A stretch of DNA of 64,000 nt, taken from assembly GCF_004359985.1 (NCBI RefSeq), contig NZ_SMRO01000003.1, forward strand, positions 239,523 through 303,522, written 5' to 3'. Source of the stretch: Paraburkholderia flava. Its GTDB lineage: Bacteria; Pseudomonadota; Gammaproteobacteria; Burkholderiales; Burkholderiaceae. This document shows, one piece after another, positions 10,133 through 18,654 of this stretch; position 1 is the stretch's first letter; every line of letters begins with the position of its first letter. The translations under genes were made by a program, and so were the position numbers. The notes under the pieces were generated by a model. That model had not been told where the DNA came from. It ran no database searches and was given only the letters and a program-made list of their open reading frames with translations.

Positions 10133-11299
10133 TCAGTCCGCGGAAAGCTTCCACTTCCCGCCGACGATCTGCACCATCACGCGCGCCCGCTGATCGAGTC
10201 CTGCGTGGTCCCCCGCGCTCATGTTGAAAATGCCGTGCGACGCAGGCAGATCCTTCGTGCTTTCGAGTGCGGCGCGCAGCGCTTCGCGGAACGCCGGCGT
10301 ACCCGGTTGACCCTTCTTCAGCGCGAGCGGAATTGCACGCTGCAGCAGCAGCCCCGAGTCCCACGCGTGACCGCCGAACGTCGACACGGAACCCACACCC
10401 CACGCGGCCTCATACGCACGCCGATACGCGAGCGCGGACTGCTTCACCGGATTCGAATCGGGCAGCTGATCGGCGACGAGCAGCGGACCAGCGGGTAGAT
10501 ACGTGCCTTCGCAATCCTTGCCGCACACGCGCAGGAAGTCGTTGTTCGCGACGCCGTGGGTCTGGTAGTACTTGCCCTTGTAGCCGCGTTCGCGCAGCGC
10601 TTTCTGCGGCAGCGCGGCCGGCGTGCCGGCTCCCGCGATCAGCACCGCGTCCGGGTTCTGCGACATCATCTTCAGCACCTGCCCCGTCACTGACGTGTCG
10701 TTGCGCGCAAACCGCTCGTTCGCGACGATGCGGATCTTCGCGAGCTCCGCGGCCTTGCCGAATTCCTTGAACCAGCTCTCGCCGTACGCGTCGGAGAAGC
10801 CGATGAACGCGACCGTCTTCACGCCGTGGTTGGCCATGTGCTGCGCGATCGCGGTGGCCATCAGGATGTCGTTCTGCGGCGTCTTGAAGACCCACGCGCG
10901 CTTCGCATCCATCGGTTCGACGATCGATGCGGCCGCGGCCATCGAGATCATCGGCGTCTGCGTTTCGGCGGCGACGTCGATCATCGCGAGCGAATTCGGC
11001 ACGACGGTCGAGCCGATCACCGCGTCGACGTGATCCTCGCTGGTGAGCTTGCGGATGTTCTTCACCGCCTGGGTCGGATCGGTTGCATCGTCGAGCACAA
11101 TGTAGTCGATCTTCTGGCCCGCGACTTCCTTAGGCAGCAGCCCGACTGTGTTCTTCTCCGGAATCCCAAGCGATGCGGCGGGCCCCGTGGCCGACACCGT
11201 CACGCCGATCTTCACGTCTGCAAAAGCCGTGTTACCGGTCACCGCACATACCCCGGCGACAACCGCTGCCGCGCCCATCCACCGCAAAGCCGACTTCAT
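10133..11299 (-). CDS. HAAT ABC transporter periplasmic binding protein 2 (LivK-like)
   Basis: This 388-residue periplasmic binding protein is paralogous to binding protein 1 along its whole length (GVTVSATGPAASLGIPEKN, VANNDFLRVCGKDCEG and DQLPDSNPVK are shared or nearly so). The signal peptide is residues 1-27, ending TAFA. The ATG at 11299 is chosen because it starts directly before the signal peptide; a GTG 15 bases upstream adds only MKKV. The open frame continues far upstream but that part is not protein-like. The gene stands alone between two terminators, with a palindromic operator at 11369-11386 in its promoter region. Confidence 0.92.
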   Translation of the reverse strand: MKSALRWMGAAAVVAGVCAVTGNTAFADVKIGVTVSATGPAASLGIPEKNTVGLLPKEVAGQKIDYIVLDDATDPTQAVKNIRKLTSEDHVDAVIGSTVVPNSLAMIDVAAETQTPMISMAAAASIVEPMDAKRAWVFKTPQNDILMATAIAQHMANHGVKTVAFIGFSDAYGESWFKEFGKAAELAKIRIVANERFARNDTSVTGQVLKMMSQNPDAVLIAGAGTPAALPQKALRERGYKGKYYQTHGVANNDFLRVCGKDCEGTYLPAGPLLVADQLPDSNPVKQSALAYRRAYEAAWGVGSVSTFGGHAWDSGLLLQRAIPLALKKGQPGTPAFREALRAALESTKDLPASHGIFNMSAGDHAGLDQRARVMVQIVGGKWKLSAD

Positions 11300-11368
11300 T
11301 ACTTTTTTCACCCGTTTTATTCGCTGCGTCTTTGAATTCGTTCGAATTAAATCCGACGGTTTAAAATC

Positions 11369-11386
11369 ACCGACCACTCGGTCGGT
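11369..11386. promoter_or_regulatory. palindromic operator (TetR-type pattern) upstream of binding protein 2
   Basis: ACCGACC-ACTC-GGTCGGT is an inverted repeat of two 7-base arms. The ACCGACC/GGTCGGT half-sites resemble operators of TetR-family repressors of aromatic or fatty acid catabolism. On the minus strand it overlaps a possible -35 TTAACC and lies just ahead of an AT-rich -10 region (TTTTAA). No TetR gene is in the window, so the regulator would be encoded elsewhere. Confidence 0.55.
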
Positions 11387-11542
11387 TAATGCGAGTTTAA
11401 CGGACCCAAGCCGCATACGGCAAGCGCTTTGCAAGGATCTGAGGGAGGGAAAATGGGTGTCGCGAAGCGCGTGAGCGAATGCCCCGCCACTGGAGAAAAA
11501 TGAATGCATCAGCGAGTGGAAAATCGAATGAGAAAGACCAAA

Positions 11543-11578
11543 TAAAAAGCGCTGTTGGATACCATCCAACAGCGCTTT
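11543..11578 (-). terminator. strong rho-independent terminator downstream of livM
   Basis: A 14-bp perfect stem (11546-11559 with 11565-11578, loop TACCA) carries A-tract and T-tract ends. On the minus strand it is followed by TTTTTATTT. It lies about 250 bases beyond the livM stop and separates the set 2 operon from binding protein 2. Confidence 0.85.
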
Positions 11579-11827
11579 CGTCTGGGCACTGAGTGCCTCA
11601 TGTCTCCTCGTTCTCCACCTGCAAATCTGCGGTGCATCGAACTGCGTGAAGATTAAACGCGTGCCCCTGGCCGGACAACTAGCATTTACCCTAGTGGTGC
11701 ACTGCGGCACTGATTTGGGGCGGCTGCACAAAGGCGAATGTCGCAATTTCGGCGAAATTAGTCCCGGAAATTTTGCGGTGCATTTAGATCGGATACCGAA
11801 GCATTCCAGTCTTTGTGCATACGTGAA

Positions 11828-12802
11828 TCATGCGCGCAGCGGTCTCACCCGCGCAACGATCTCGCCGACAATTCCACGCCGGAAAGCCAGCACGCAGGCG
11901 ATGAAAATCAGACCCGTGACGATCGTCGTCGACTCGCCGAGCGAACGGAACCAGTCGACCCCCGTCAACGACGCGAGCGCCGTGCCGATGTCGCCGAGCC
12001 GGTCTTCGAGCGCGACGATCAGCGCGGCACCGAGCAGCGGTCCGAACAGTGTGCCCATGCCACCCACCAGCGTCATCAGAATGACGAGGCCGGACATCGT
12101 CCAGTACGCATCGCCGAGCGTTTCGAAACCCAGCACGAGCACCTTGAGCGAACCCGCGAGCCCCGCGATACCCGCCGACAGAATGAACGCGAGCAGCTTG
12201 AAGCGATCGGTATCGTAGCCGAGCGACACCGCGCGCGGCTCGTTCTCCTTGATCGCAGTCAGCACCTGCCCGAACGGCGAATGCACGATCCGCACGATCA
12301 GCAGGAACGCGAGCACCATCACGACGAGCACGACGTAGTACAGCGCGAGATCCGACGACAGATCCAGCAACCCGAGCAGCTTGCCGCGCGGCACGCCTTG
12401 CAGCCCGTCCTCGCCGTGCGTGAACGGCGCCTGCAGGTACACGAAGTAGACCATCTGCGCGAGCGCGAGCGTGACCATCGCGAAGTAGATGCCTTGTCGC
12501 CGGATCGCAAAGAGACCCACGATCAGCCCAAGCAGCGTCGCCGCCGCCACGCCGGCCAGCACGCCGACCTCGGGCGTCAGGCCAAGCGTCTGGATCGCGT
12601 AGCCGGTGATGTAGCCGGCGGTCGAGAGAAACATCGCGTGGCCGAACGACAGCAGCCCCGTGTAGCCGATCAGCAGATTGAACGCCGCCGCGAACAGCGC
12701 GAAGCACAGCACCTTCATCACGAACACTGGATAGGCGCCGATGAACGGCGCGACGATCAGCGCGAGCAGCAGCACGCCATAGAGCGCTTTTCTCTGCATC
12801 AT
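11828..12802 (-). CDS. livM: HAAT ABC transporter permease LivM, set 2
   Basis: This is a 324-residue membrane permease with about eight to ten hydrophobic segments. The LivM signature region GYTGLLSFGHAMFLSTAGY is near residues 46-64, and the conserved EAA-like loop (IKENEPRAVSLGYDTDRFK) is near residue 185. It starts MM; the first ATG overlaps the livH stop by four bases, so the two permease subunits are translationally coupled. Unlike set 1, this LivM has no fused ATPase. Confidence 0.93.
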   Translation of the reverse strand: MMQRKALYGVLLLALIVAPFIGAYPVFVMKVLCFALFAAAFNLLIGYTGLLSFGHAMFLSTAGYITGYAIQTLGLTPEVGVLAGVAAATLLGLIVGLFAIRRQGIYFAMVTLALAQMVYFVYLQAPFTHGEDGLQGVPRGKLLGLLDLSSDLALYYVVLVVMVLAFLLIVRIVHSPFGQVLTAIKENEPRAVSLGYDTDRFKLLAFILSAGIAGLAGSLKVLVLGFETLGDAYWTMSGLVILMTLVGGMGTLFGPLLGAALIVALEDRLGDIGTALASLTGVDWFRSLGESTTIVTGLIFIACVLAFRRGIVGEIVARVRPLRA

Positions 12803-13683
12803 TTTTCCTTGCCGAACAGGCCCGCCGGACGGACCAGCAACACGAGCGCCATGATCACGAACACCACTGTCGCGGACGCTTCCGGATAGAACACCCGCGT
12901 AAAGCCTTCGATCACGCCGAGCAGCAGCCCCGTCACGATCGATCCCATGATCGACCCCATGCCGCCGATCACGACGACCGCGAACACGGTGATGATCATG
13001 TGCTGGCCCATCAGCGGCGACACCTGGATGATCGGCGCCGCGAGCACGCCGGCGAATGCTGCGAGAGCAACGCCGAAGCCATACGTGAGCGTGACCATCA
13101 GCGGCACGTTGATACCGAATGCCTCGACGAGCTTCGGGTTTTCAGTGCCTGCGCGCAGATACGCGCCGAGCCGCGTGCGCTCGATCACGAACCACGTCGC
13201 GAAGCAGACGACCAGCGACGCGACGACAACCCACGCACGATAATTCGGCAGGAACATGAAGCCGAGATTGGTCGCGCCCGACAGCAGCTCGGGCACATCG
13301 TACGGTTGCCCCGACGACCCGTAGATCGACCGAAACACGCCTTCGACGACGAGCGTGAGCCCGAACGTCAGCAGCAGCCCATACAGGTGGTCGAGCTTGT
13401 ACAGCCAGCGCAGCATCGAGCGTTCGATCGCCATGCCGAACACGCCGACAATCAGCGGCGCGAGCACGAGCATCACCCAGTACGGCAGCCCGAAATAGGA
13501 GAGCCCCATCCACGCGAGCATCGCGCCCAGCATGAACAACGCGCCGTGCGCGAAGTTGATCACGTTGAGCAGGCCGAAGATCACCGCGAGGCCCAGGCTC
13601 AGGATCGCGTAGAACGATCCGTTCACGAGCCCGAGCAATAGCTGGCTCAGCATCGCCGGCAGCGGAATGCCAAAGATATCCAT
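12799..13683 (-). CDS. livH: HAAT ABC transporter permease LivH, set 2
   Basis: This is a 294-residue membrane permease of normal LivH length. The N-terminal GLVNGSFYAILSLGLAVIFG and the following NVINFAHGALFMLGA are LivH hallmarks; the C-terminal half has GGMGSIMGSIVTGLLLG. It lies 82 bases downstream of binding protein 3 and is coupled to livM by a four-base overlap. Confidence 0.93.
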   Translation of the reverse strand: MDIFGIPLPAMLSQLLLGLVNGSFYAILSLGLAVIFGLLNVINFAHGALFMLGAMLAWMGLSYFGLPYWVMLVLAPLIVGVFGMAIERSMLRWLYKLDHLYGLLLTFGLTLVVEGVFRSIYGSSGQPYDVPELLSGATNLGFMFLPNYRAWVVVASLVVCFATWFVIERTRLGAYLRAGTENPKLVEAFGINVPLMVTLTYGFGVALAAFAGVLAAPIIQVSPLMGQHMIITVFAVVVIGGMGSIMGSIVTGLLLGVIEGFTRVFYPEASATVVFVIMALVLLVRPAGLFGKEK

Positions 13684-13765
13684 TGAACGCGTAGTCCGTC
13701 GTCAAGATGAAATCAACACGCGCCGGCGCTCACGGGAAGCGAGGCGAACGGCGCGTGTCTACGGC

Positions 13766-14989
13766 CTACTTCCACAACGCGCAGCGCGTCTCCTGCTTCG
13801 TCGTGAAGGCCTGCTCGCCAGGGATCGTCGCCGTGATCTTGTAGTAGTCCCACGGCTCTTTCGACTCGGCCGGCGTCTTCACCTGCATCAGGTACATGTC
13901 GTGGATCATGCTGCCGTCCTGACGGATGTAGCCCTTCGCATAGAAGTCGTCGATCTTCTGCTTCTTCAGCTGCGCCATCACCTTGTCGGAGTCGGTCGAG
14001 CCGACTGTCTGCACCGCTTTCAGGTACGTCATCGTCGCGGAGTAGTCGGCGGCCTGCAGGCTCGACGGCATCTTCTTCGTCTTGTCGAAGTAGCGCTGCG
14101 CCCACTGACGCGACGCCGCGTCCTTATTCCAGTACCAGCTGTCGGTCAGCACGAGGCCTTGAGTGGTTTCGAGCCCGAGGCTGTGGATGTCGTCGATGAA
14201 CACCAGCAGTGCGGCGAGCTTCATCGTCTTCGTGATACCGAATTCCTTCGCTGCCTTGATCGAGTTGACCGTGTCGCCGCCCGCGTTCGCGAGGCCGAGA
14301 ATCTGCGCCTTCGATGCCTGCGCCTGCAGCAGGAACGACGAGAAGTCGGACGCCGACAGCGGATGCCGCACCGCGCCGAGCACCTGGCCGCCGTTCGCCT
14401 TCACGACGTCCGACGTGGCTTTCTCGAGCGCCTTGCCGAACGCGTAATCGGCGGTGAGGAAGTACCACGTCTTGCCGCCCTGCTTCGTCACGGCAGAACC
14501 TGTGCCCTTCGCGAGCGCGACCGTGTCGTACGCATAGTGGACCGTGTACGGCGTGCACTGCTCGTTCGTCAACGTGTCGGCGCCTGCGCCGACGTTGATG
14601 TACACCTTGTGCTTCTCGCCCGCGACCTGATTCATCGCAAGGCCGGTTGCCGAATTCGTGCCGCCGAGCAGCATGTCGACGCCGTCGCGGTCGAACCACT
14701 CACGTGCGCGCGACGCCGCGATATCCGCCTTGTTCTGGTGATCCGCGTAGACGAGCTGGATCGGCTTGCCGTTCACCTTGCCGCCGAAGTCCGCGATCGC
14801 CATCTTGATCGCTTCGAGCCCCCCCGGACCGTCGATGTCGGCATACAGACCCGACAGGTCGGTGATATAGCCAATCTTCACTGCATCATCGGCTGCCCGC
14901 GCCGGGCCCGTCGTTAACGCGACAGCCGCGACGCCGGCTGCGAGCGCAAAACAGAACGACGATAGTCGCGCGAGAGTTGTCCTTTTCAT
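13766..14989 (-). CDS. HAAT ABC transporter periplasmic binding protein 3
   Basis: This 407-residue type 1 periplasmic binding protein has a signal peptide of about 32 residues (hydrophobic FCFALAAGVAAVALTTG, cleavage near ARA) and a mature start of ADDAVKIGYITDLSGLYAD. It is clearly different from binding proteins 1 and 2 and belongs to a larger HAAT subfamily in Burkholderiales. It is the binding protein of set 2, between livF and livH. Its co-location with GMC oxidoreductase and mmsA genes hints at an organic acid or alcohol ligand rather than leucine. Confidence 0.92.
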   Translation of the reverse strand: MKRTTLARLSSFCFALAAGVAAVALTTGPARAADDAVKIGYITDLSGLYADIDGPGGLEAIKMAIADFGGKVNGKPIQLVYADHQNKADIAASRAREWFDRDGVDMLLGGTNSATGLAMNQVAGEKHKVYINVGAGADTLTNEQCTPYTVHYAYDTVALAKGTGSAVTKQGGKTWYFLTADYAFGKALEKATSDVVKANGGQVLGAVRHPLSASDFSSFLLQAQASKAQILGLANAGGDTVNSIKAAKEFGITKTMKLAALLVFIDDIHSLGLETTQGLVLTDSWYWNKDAASRQWAQRYFDKTKKMPSSLQAADYSATMTYLKAVQTVGSTDSDKVMAQLKKQKIDDFYAKGYIRQDGSMIHDMYLMQVKTPAESKEPWDYYKITATIPGEQAFTTKQETRCALWK

Positions 14990-15040
14990 GCCTGTCTCCT
15001 TCGTTTTCTGCGTTGTTGTGGGATGTTCTCAGATCAGGTG

Positions 15041-15802
15041 TCATACCCCGAGCAGGTCGTGCAGCACCGGCATCTTGCTTTCGAGTTCCCCGGCCCCGAA
15101 GTGCTCGACGATGCGTCCATGCTCCATCACATAGAAGCGGTCGGCGAGCGGTGCGGCAAAACGGAAATTCTGTTCGACCATCACGATGGTGTAGCCACGC
15201 GACTTCAGCGTGACGATCATCCGTGCGAGCGCCTGCACGATCACCGGCGCGAGGCCTTCGGAAATTTCATCGAGCAGCAGCAGGTTCGCGCCGGTGCGCA
15301 GGATGCGCGCGACCGCGAGCATCTGCTGTTCGCCACCGGAGAGACGCGTGCCCTGGCTCGCGCGACGCTCGGAGAGATTCGGGAACATCGCGTAGATCTC
15401 GTCGAGCGACATCGCTTTCGTGGTCGCACCGACGGGCGGCGGCAACAGCAGATTCTCCTCGCACGACAGGCTCGAGAAAATGCCGCGCTCTTCCGGGCAA
15501 TAGCCGACGCCGCAATGCGCGATCCGGTGCGTGGCCATCGCGATGGTCTCGCGTCCGCCGATACGGATCGAACCGGTGCGACGACCGGTGAGACCCATGA
15601 TCGCGCGCATCGTGGTCGTTCGGCCGGCGCCGTTGCGGCCGAGCAGCGTGACGACCTCACCGCGATGCACGTTCAGATCGACACCGTGCAATATGTGGGA
15701 CTCACCGTACCAGGCCTGCAGGCCCGCGATCTGCAACGCAGGCTCGCCGCTGTCTGCGACGTCGCTCACCTCGGCGTTCTCGCGCTCGGCTACTGTGTTC
15801 AT
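15041..15802 (-). CDS. livF: HAAT ABC transporter ATPase LivF, set 2 (Walker A Lys to Arg)
   Basis: This 253-residue ATPase has signature LSGGEQQML near residue 154 and Walker B LLLLDEISEGLAP near residue 174. The Walker A box reads GRNGAGRTT instead of the usual GxxGxGKT; the codon is CGA (plus-strand tcg around 15619), so the catalytic lysine is an arginine. This variant recurs in part of the HAAT family, where only one ATPase site may be fully active. About 25 N-terminal residues precede the domain. It overlaps the livG stop by four bases. Confidence 0.92.
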   Translation of the reverse strand: MNTVAERENAEVSDVADSGEPALQIAGLQAWYGESHILHGVDLNVHRGEVVTLLGRNGAGRTTTMRAIMGLTGRRTGSIRIGGRETIAMATHRIAHCGVGYCPEERGIFSSLSCEENLLLPPPVGATTKAMSLDEIYAMFPNLSERRASQGTRLSGGEQQMLAVARILRTGANLLLLDEISEGLAPVIVQALARMIVTLKSRGYTIVMVEQNFRFAAPLADRFYVMEHGRIVEHFGAGELESKMPVLHDLLGV

Positions 15803-16578
15803 GCGTGCGCTCCGGCAAGTGCCGCGTCGGCGCTGCCCATGTAGGCCTGCATCACGAGCGGGTTCTTCGATACCTCTGCGTAGCTGCCTTCCGCGAGCAC
15901 TTCGCCGCGTTGCAGGACCGTGATCGTGTCGGAGATGCCGGCGATCACGTTCATGTTGTGCTCGACCATCAGAATCGTGCGACCGCTCGATACTTTTTTG
16001 ATCAGCGCAGTGACGCGATCGACGTCTTCGTGACCCATGCCCTGCGTCGGCTCGTCGAGCAGCATCAGTTCGGGTTCCATCGCGAGCGTCGTCGCGATTT
16101 CGAGCGCACGCTTGCGGCCGTACGACAGCTCGACGGTAGGCACGTCGGCGAAATCGGTCAGACCCACCTGCGTGAGCAGATCCATCGCACGATCATCCAG
16201 CTGACGCAGCGTATTTGCGCTCTTCCAGAAATGAAACGCGGTGCCGAGCGAACGCTGCAGCCCGATGCGCACGTTCTGCAATGCTGTCAGATGCGGGAAC
16301 ACAGCGGAAATCTGGAACGACCGGATGATGCCGCGACGCGCGATCTGCGCGGGACGCTCACCTGTAATGTCGATACCGTTGAAGACGATCTGCCCCGCAG
16401 TGGGTTCGAGAAACTTCGTGAGCAGATTGAAGCAGGTCGTCTTGCCGGCACCGTTCGGACCGATGAGCGCATGAATCGAACCGCGCCGCACGCGCAGGTT
16501 CACACCGTTGACGGCGATAAAGCCCTTGAATTCCCGCGTGAGTCCGCGCGTTTCGAGAATCGAATCGCCGAGAATCAT
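15799..16578 (-). CDS. livG: HAAT ABC transporter ATPase LivG, set 2
   Basis: This 259-residue ATPase has Walker A GPNGAGKTT near residue 39, the LivG-type signature LSYGRKRALEIATTL near residue 151 and Walker B ELMLLDEPTQGMG near residue 170. Here the Walker A lysine is intact, unlike the partner LivF. The ATG at 16578 is preceded by GGAAGGGA; an ATG at 16590 and one far upstream (16752) are less likely. It starts the transporter part of the cluster, 260 bases after the GMC oxidoreductase gene. Confidence 0.92.
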   Translation of the reverse strand: MILGDSILETRGLTREFKGFIAVNGVNLRVRRGSIHALIGPNGAGKTTCFNLLTKFLEPTAGQIVFNGIDITGERPAQIARRGIIRSFQISAVFPHLTALQNVRIGLQRSLGTAFHFWKSANTLRQLDDRAMDLLTQVGLTDFADVPTVELSYGRKRALEIATTLAMEPELMLLDEPTQGMGHEDVDRVTALIKKVSSGRTILMVEHNMNVIAGISDTITVLQRGEVLAEGSYAEVSKNPLVMQAYMGSADAALAGAHA

Positions 16579-16838
16579 GTTCCCTTCCATGCGAAGTGAG
16601 GCGAAGCGCTGGCGATCTTCAGTGCGCGTAAACGCGCAGTGCGAAGACGACGACCCCCCGTGTCGATCGTGGCATGGCGCATTGCTGCGGACGGTAATCC
16701 ATGCCGCGCCATGCAGCATGGGAGTCATTGTCTCGCCAATGATGCAGCGCAATCATTGGGATTTGCACTTAGTGGACGTCCCGCGCCCATGCGGCAAACC
16801 CGCGCAGGCTCGGGTTCGTTGCGGGTCTCACACAACCG

Positions 16839-18554
16839 TCACGCAACCGACATCGACGGCGTGGACAACGGTTGCACTGCTGACGTGCTGTGCGCCGCAC
16901 GACGGTCCGCGCGAATCATGTCGCTCGCACGTTCGGCGATCATCAGTGTCGGCGAGTTCGTGTTGCCCGATGTGATCGTCGGCATCACCGACGCATCGAC
17001 GACACGCAGTCCTTCGACACCCAGCACACGCAACCGGCTGTCGACCACCGCGCCTGGATCGTTGCTGGTTCCCATCCGACACGTGCCGACCGGATGGAAG
17101 ATCGTCGTGCCGACCTGCCCCGCTGCCTGCTGCAATTCCTCTTCGGTCTGGAACTCCACGCCCGGCAAAATCTCTTCGGGACGATAGCGTGCAAGCGCGC
17201 TCGCGCTGACGATGCGTCGCGTGAGACGCAGCGCATTCGCGGCGACGTGGCGATCGTAGTCGGTGGATAAATAGTTCGGTGCGATCGCGGGCGGCGCGAG
17301 CGGGTCGCGCGACGCGATGTGAATGCTGCCGCGCGACGTCGGCCGCAAATGGCACACCGACGCAGTGAACGCATTGAAGCGATGCAGCGGTTCGCCGAAG
17401 CGATCGAGCGAAAGCGGCTGCACGTGATACTCGAGATCGGATCGCGTGATCGAACGATCGTCGGGATCCGACTTCGCGAACGCCCCGAGCTGCGACGGCG
17501 ACATCGACATCGGCCCGCTCTGGAACAGCGCATATTGCAGACCGATCAACGCCTTGCCCCACCAGTGCGCACTCGCGGTGTTGAGCGTGCGTACGCCCTG
17601 CACCTTGTACGCCATGCGCAACTGCAGATGGTCCTGCAGGTTTTCGCCTACGCCGCGCAGATCGCGCACGACGTCGATGCCGAGCGATTGCAGCCGCGCG
17701 CCGTTACCGACACCCGACAGTTCAAGCAGCTGCGGCGAATTGACCGAGCCCGCGCAGACGATTACTTCGCCGCGCGCTTTCGCAAGATAGTCGACCCCGT
17801 TGCCGCGATACTCGACGCCGACGCAGCACGAGCCTTCGAACACGACGCGCTGCGTAACGGCACCGGTGATCAACGTGAAGTTCGGACGCGCGAGCGCTGC
17901 ACGTAAAAACGCTTTCGACGCGTTCCAGCGCACGCCGCGTTTCTGGTTGACGTCGAAGTAGCCGACGCCCGTGTTGTCGCCGCGATTGAAGTCGTCGGTG
18001 GCCGGGATGCCGGTTTGTTGTGCCGCCTGTGCGAACGTCTCGAGGATCTTCCATTTGAGACGCTGCTTTTCGACGCGCCACGGCCCGCCTGCGCCATGCC
18101 ATTCGTTCGCGCCGCCGTGATGATCTTCGCTACGACGGAACACCGGCAGCACCGCGTCCCACGACCACGACGAGTCGCCGGTGACGCGCGCCCATTCGTC
18201 GTAGTCTTCGCGCTGGCCGCGCATGTAGATCATCCCGTTGATCGACGAACTGCCGCCGAGCACCCGGCCACGCGGATACGACAGCGAGCGGCCGTTCAGG
18301 CCGGGCTCTGCTTCGGTCTTATAGAGCCAGTCGGTGCGAGGATTGCCAATGCAGTAGAGGTAACCGACCGGGACGTGAATCCAGTGATAGTCGTCCTTGC
18401 CACCCGCTTCGAGCAGCAGCACCGACACGTCGGGATCTTCGGTGAGACGGCTGGCGAGCACGCAGCCCGCCGTGCCCGCACCGATCACGATGTAGTCGAA
18501 CTCACCTTCGAGCGTGCGGTTCGATGCGCGCGCGGCGTCTTCGTGATTGCTCAC
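16839..18554 (-). CDS. GMC-family FAD oxidoreductase, probable 3-hydroxypropionate dehydrogenase type
   Basis: This 571-residue FAD enzyme of the glucose-methanol-choline family has FDYIVIGAGTAGC near residue 20, the GMC signature GRVLGGSSSINGMIYMRGQ near residue 87, catalytic His in HPVGTCRMG and Asn in SGNTNSPT at the C-terminus. The GTG at 18554 is preferred to the ATG at 18569 because AAGGAG sits six bases upstream of it. BetA- or AlkJ-like activity is possible. However, the mmsA neighbour and divergent LysR gene match the 3-hydroxypropionate catabolic locus (hpdH-mmsA-hpdR) known from Pseudomonas, in which a GMC enzyme makes malonate semialdehyde. Confidence 0.85.
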   Translation of the reverse strand: MSNHEDAARASNRTLEGEFDYIVIGAGTAGCVLASRLTEDPDVSVLLLEAGGKDDYHWIHVPVGYLYCIGNPRTDWLYKTEAEPGLNGRSLSYPRGRVLGGSSSINGMIYMRGQREDYDEWARVTGDSSWSWDAVLPVFRRSEDHHGGANEWHGAGGPWRVEKQRLKWKILETFAQAAQQTGIPATDDFNRGDNTGVGYFDVNQKRGVRWNASKAFLRAALARPNFTLITGAVTQRVVFEGSCCVGVEYRGNGVDYLAKARGEVIVCAGSVNSPQLLELSGVGNGARLQSLGIDVVRDLRGVGENLQDHLQLRMAYKVQGVRTLNTASAHWWGKALIGLQYALFQSGPMSMSPSQLGAFAKSDPDDRSITRSDLEYHVQPLSLDRFGEPLHRFNAFTASVCHLRPTSRGSIHIASRDPLAPPAIAPNYLSTDYDRHVAANALRLTRRIVSASALARYRPEEILPGVEFQTEEELQQAAGQVGTTIFHPVGTCRMGTSNDPGAVVDSRLRVLGVEGLRVVDASVMPTITSGNTNSPTLMIAERASDMIRADRRAAHSTSAVQPLSTPSMSVA

Positions 18555-18654
18555 CCTTGTCTCCTTCATGAGCCGCCGGTCGCGGCATGCATGTCGATGG
18601 GTCCATCACGCCCGCCGTATCGCCAAGCGGGCGTTTCGTTTGCCTCAGTCGCGC

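Larger units (their letters stand above)
11300..11827. other. non-coding region between binding protein 2 and livM
   Basis: This 528-base gap holds the promoter region and palindromic operator of binding protein 2 (11300-11400) and the strong livHM terminator (11543-11578). The rest, about 11400-11540 and 11580-11827, shows no credible gene or further site. Confidence 0.7.

Noticed and set aside
8687..10498. A 603-codon plus-strand open frame over the two binding proteins
   Set aside because: Antisense shadow of two well-recognised periplasmic proteins; no ribosome site or motif.
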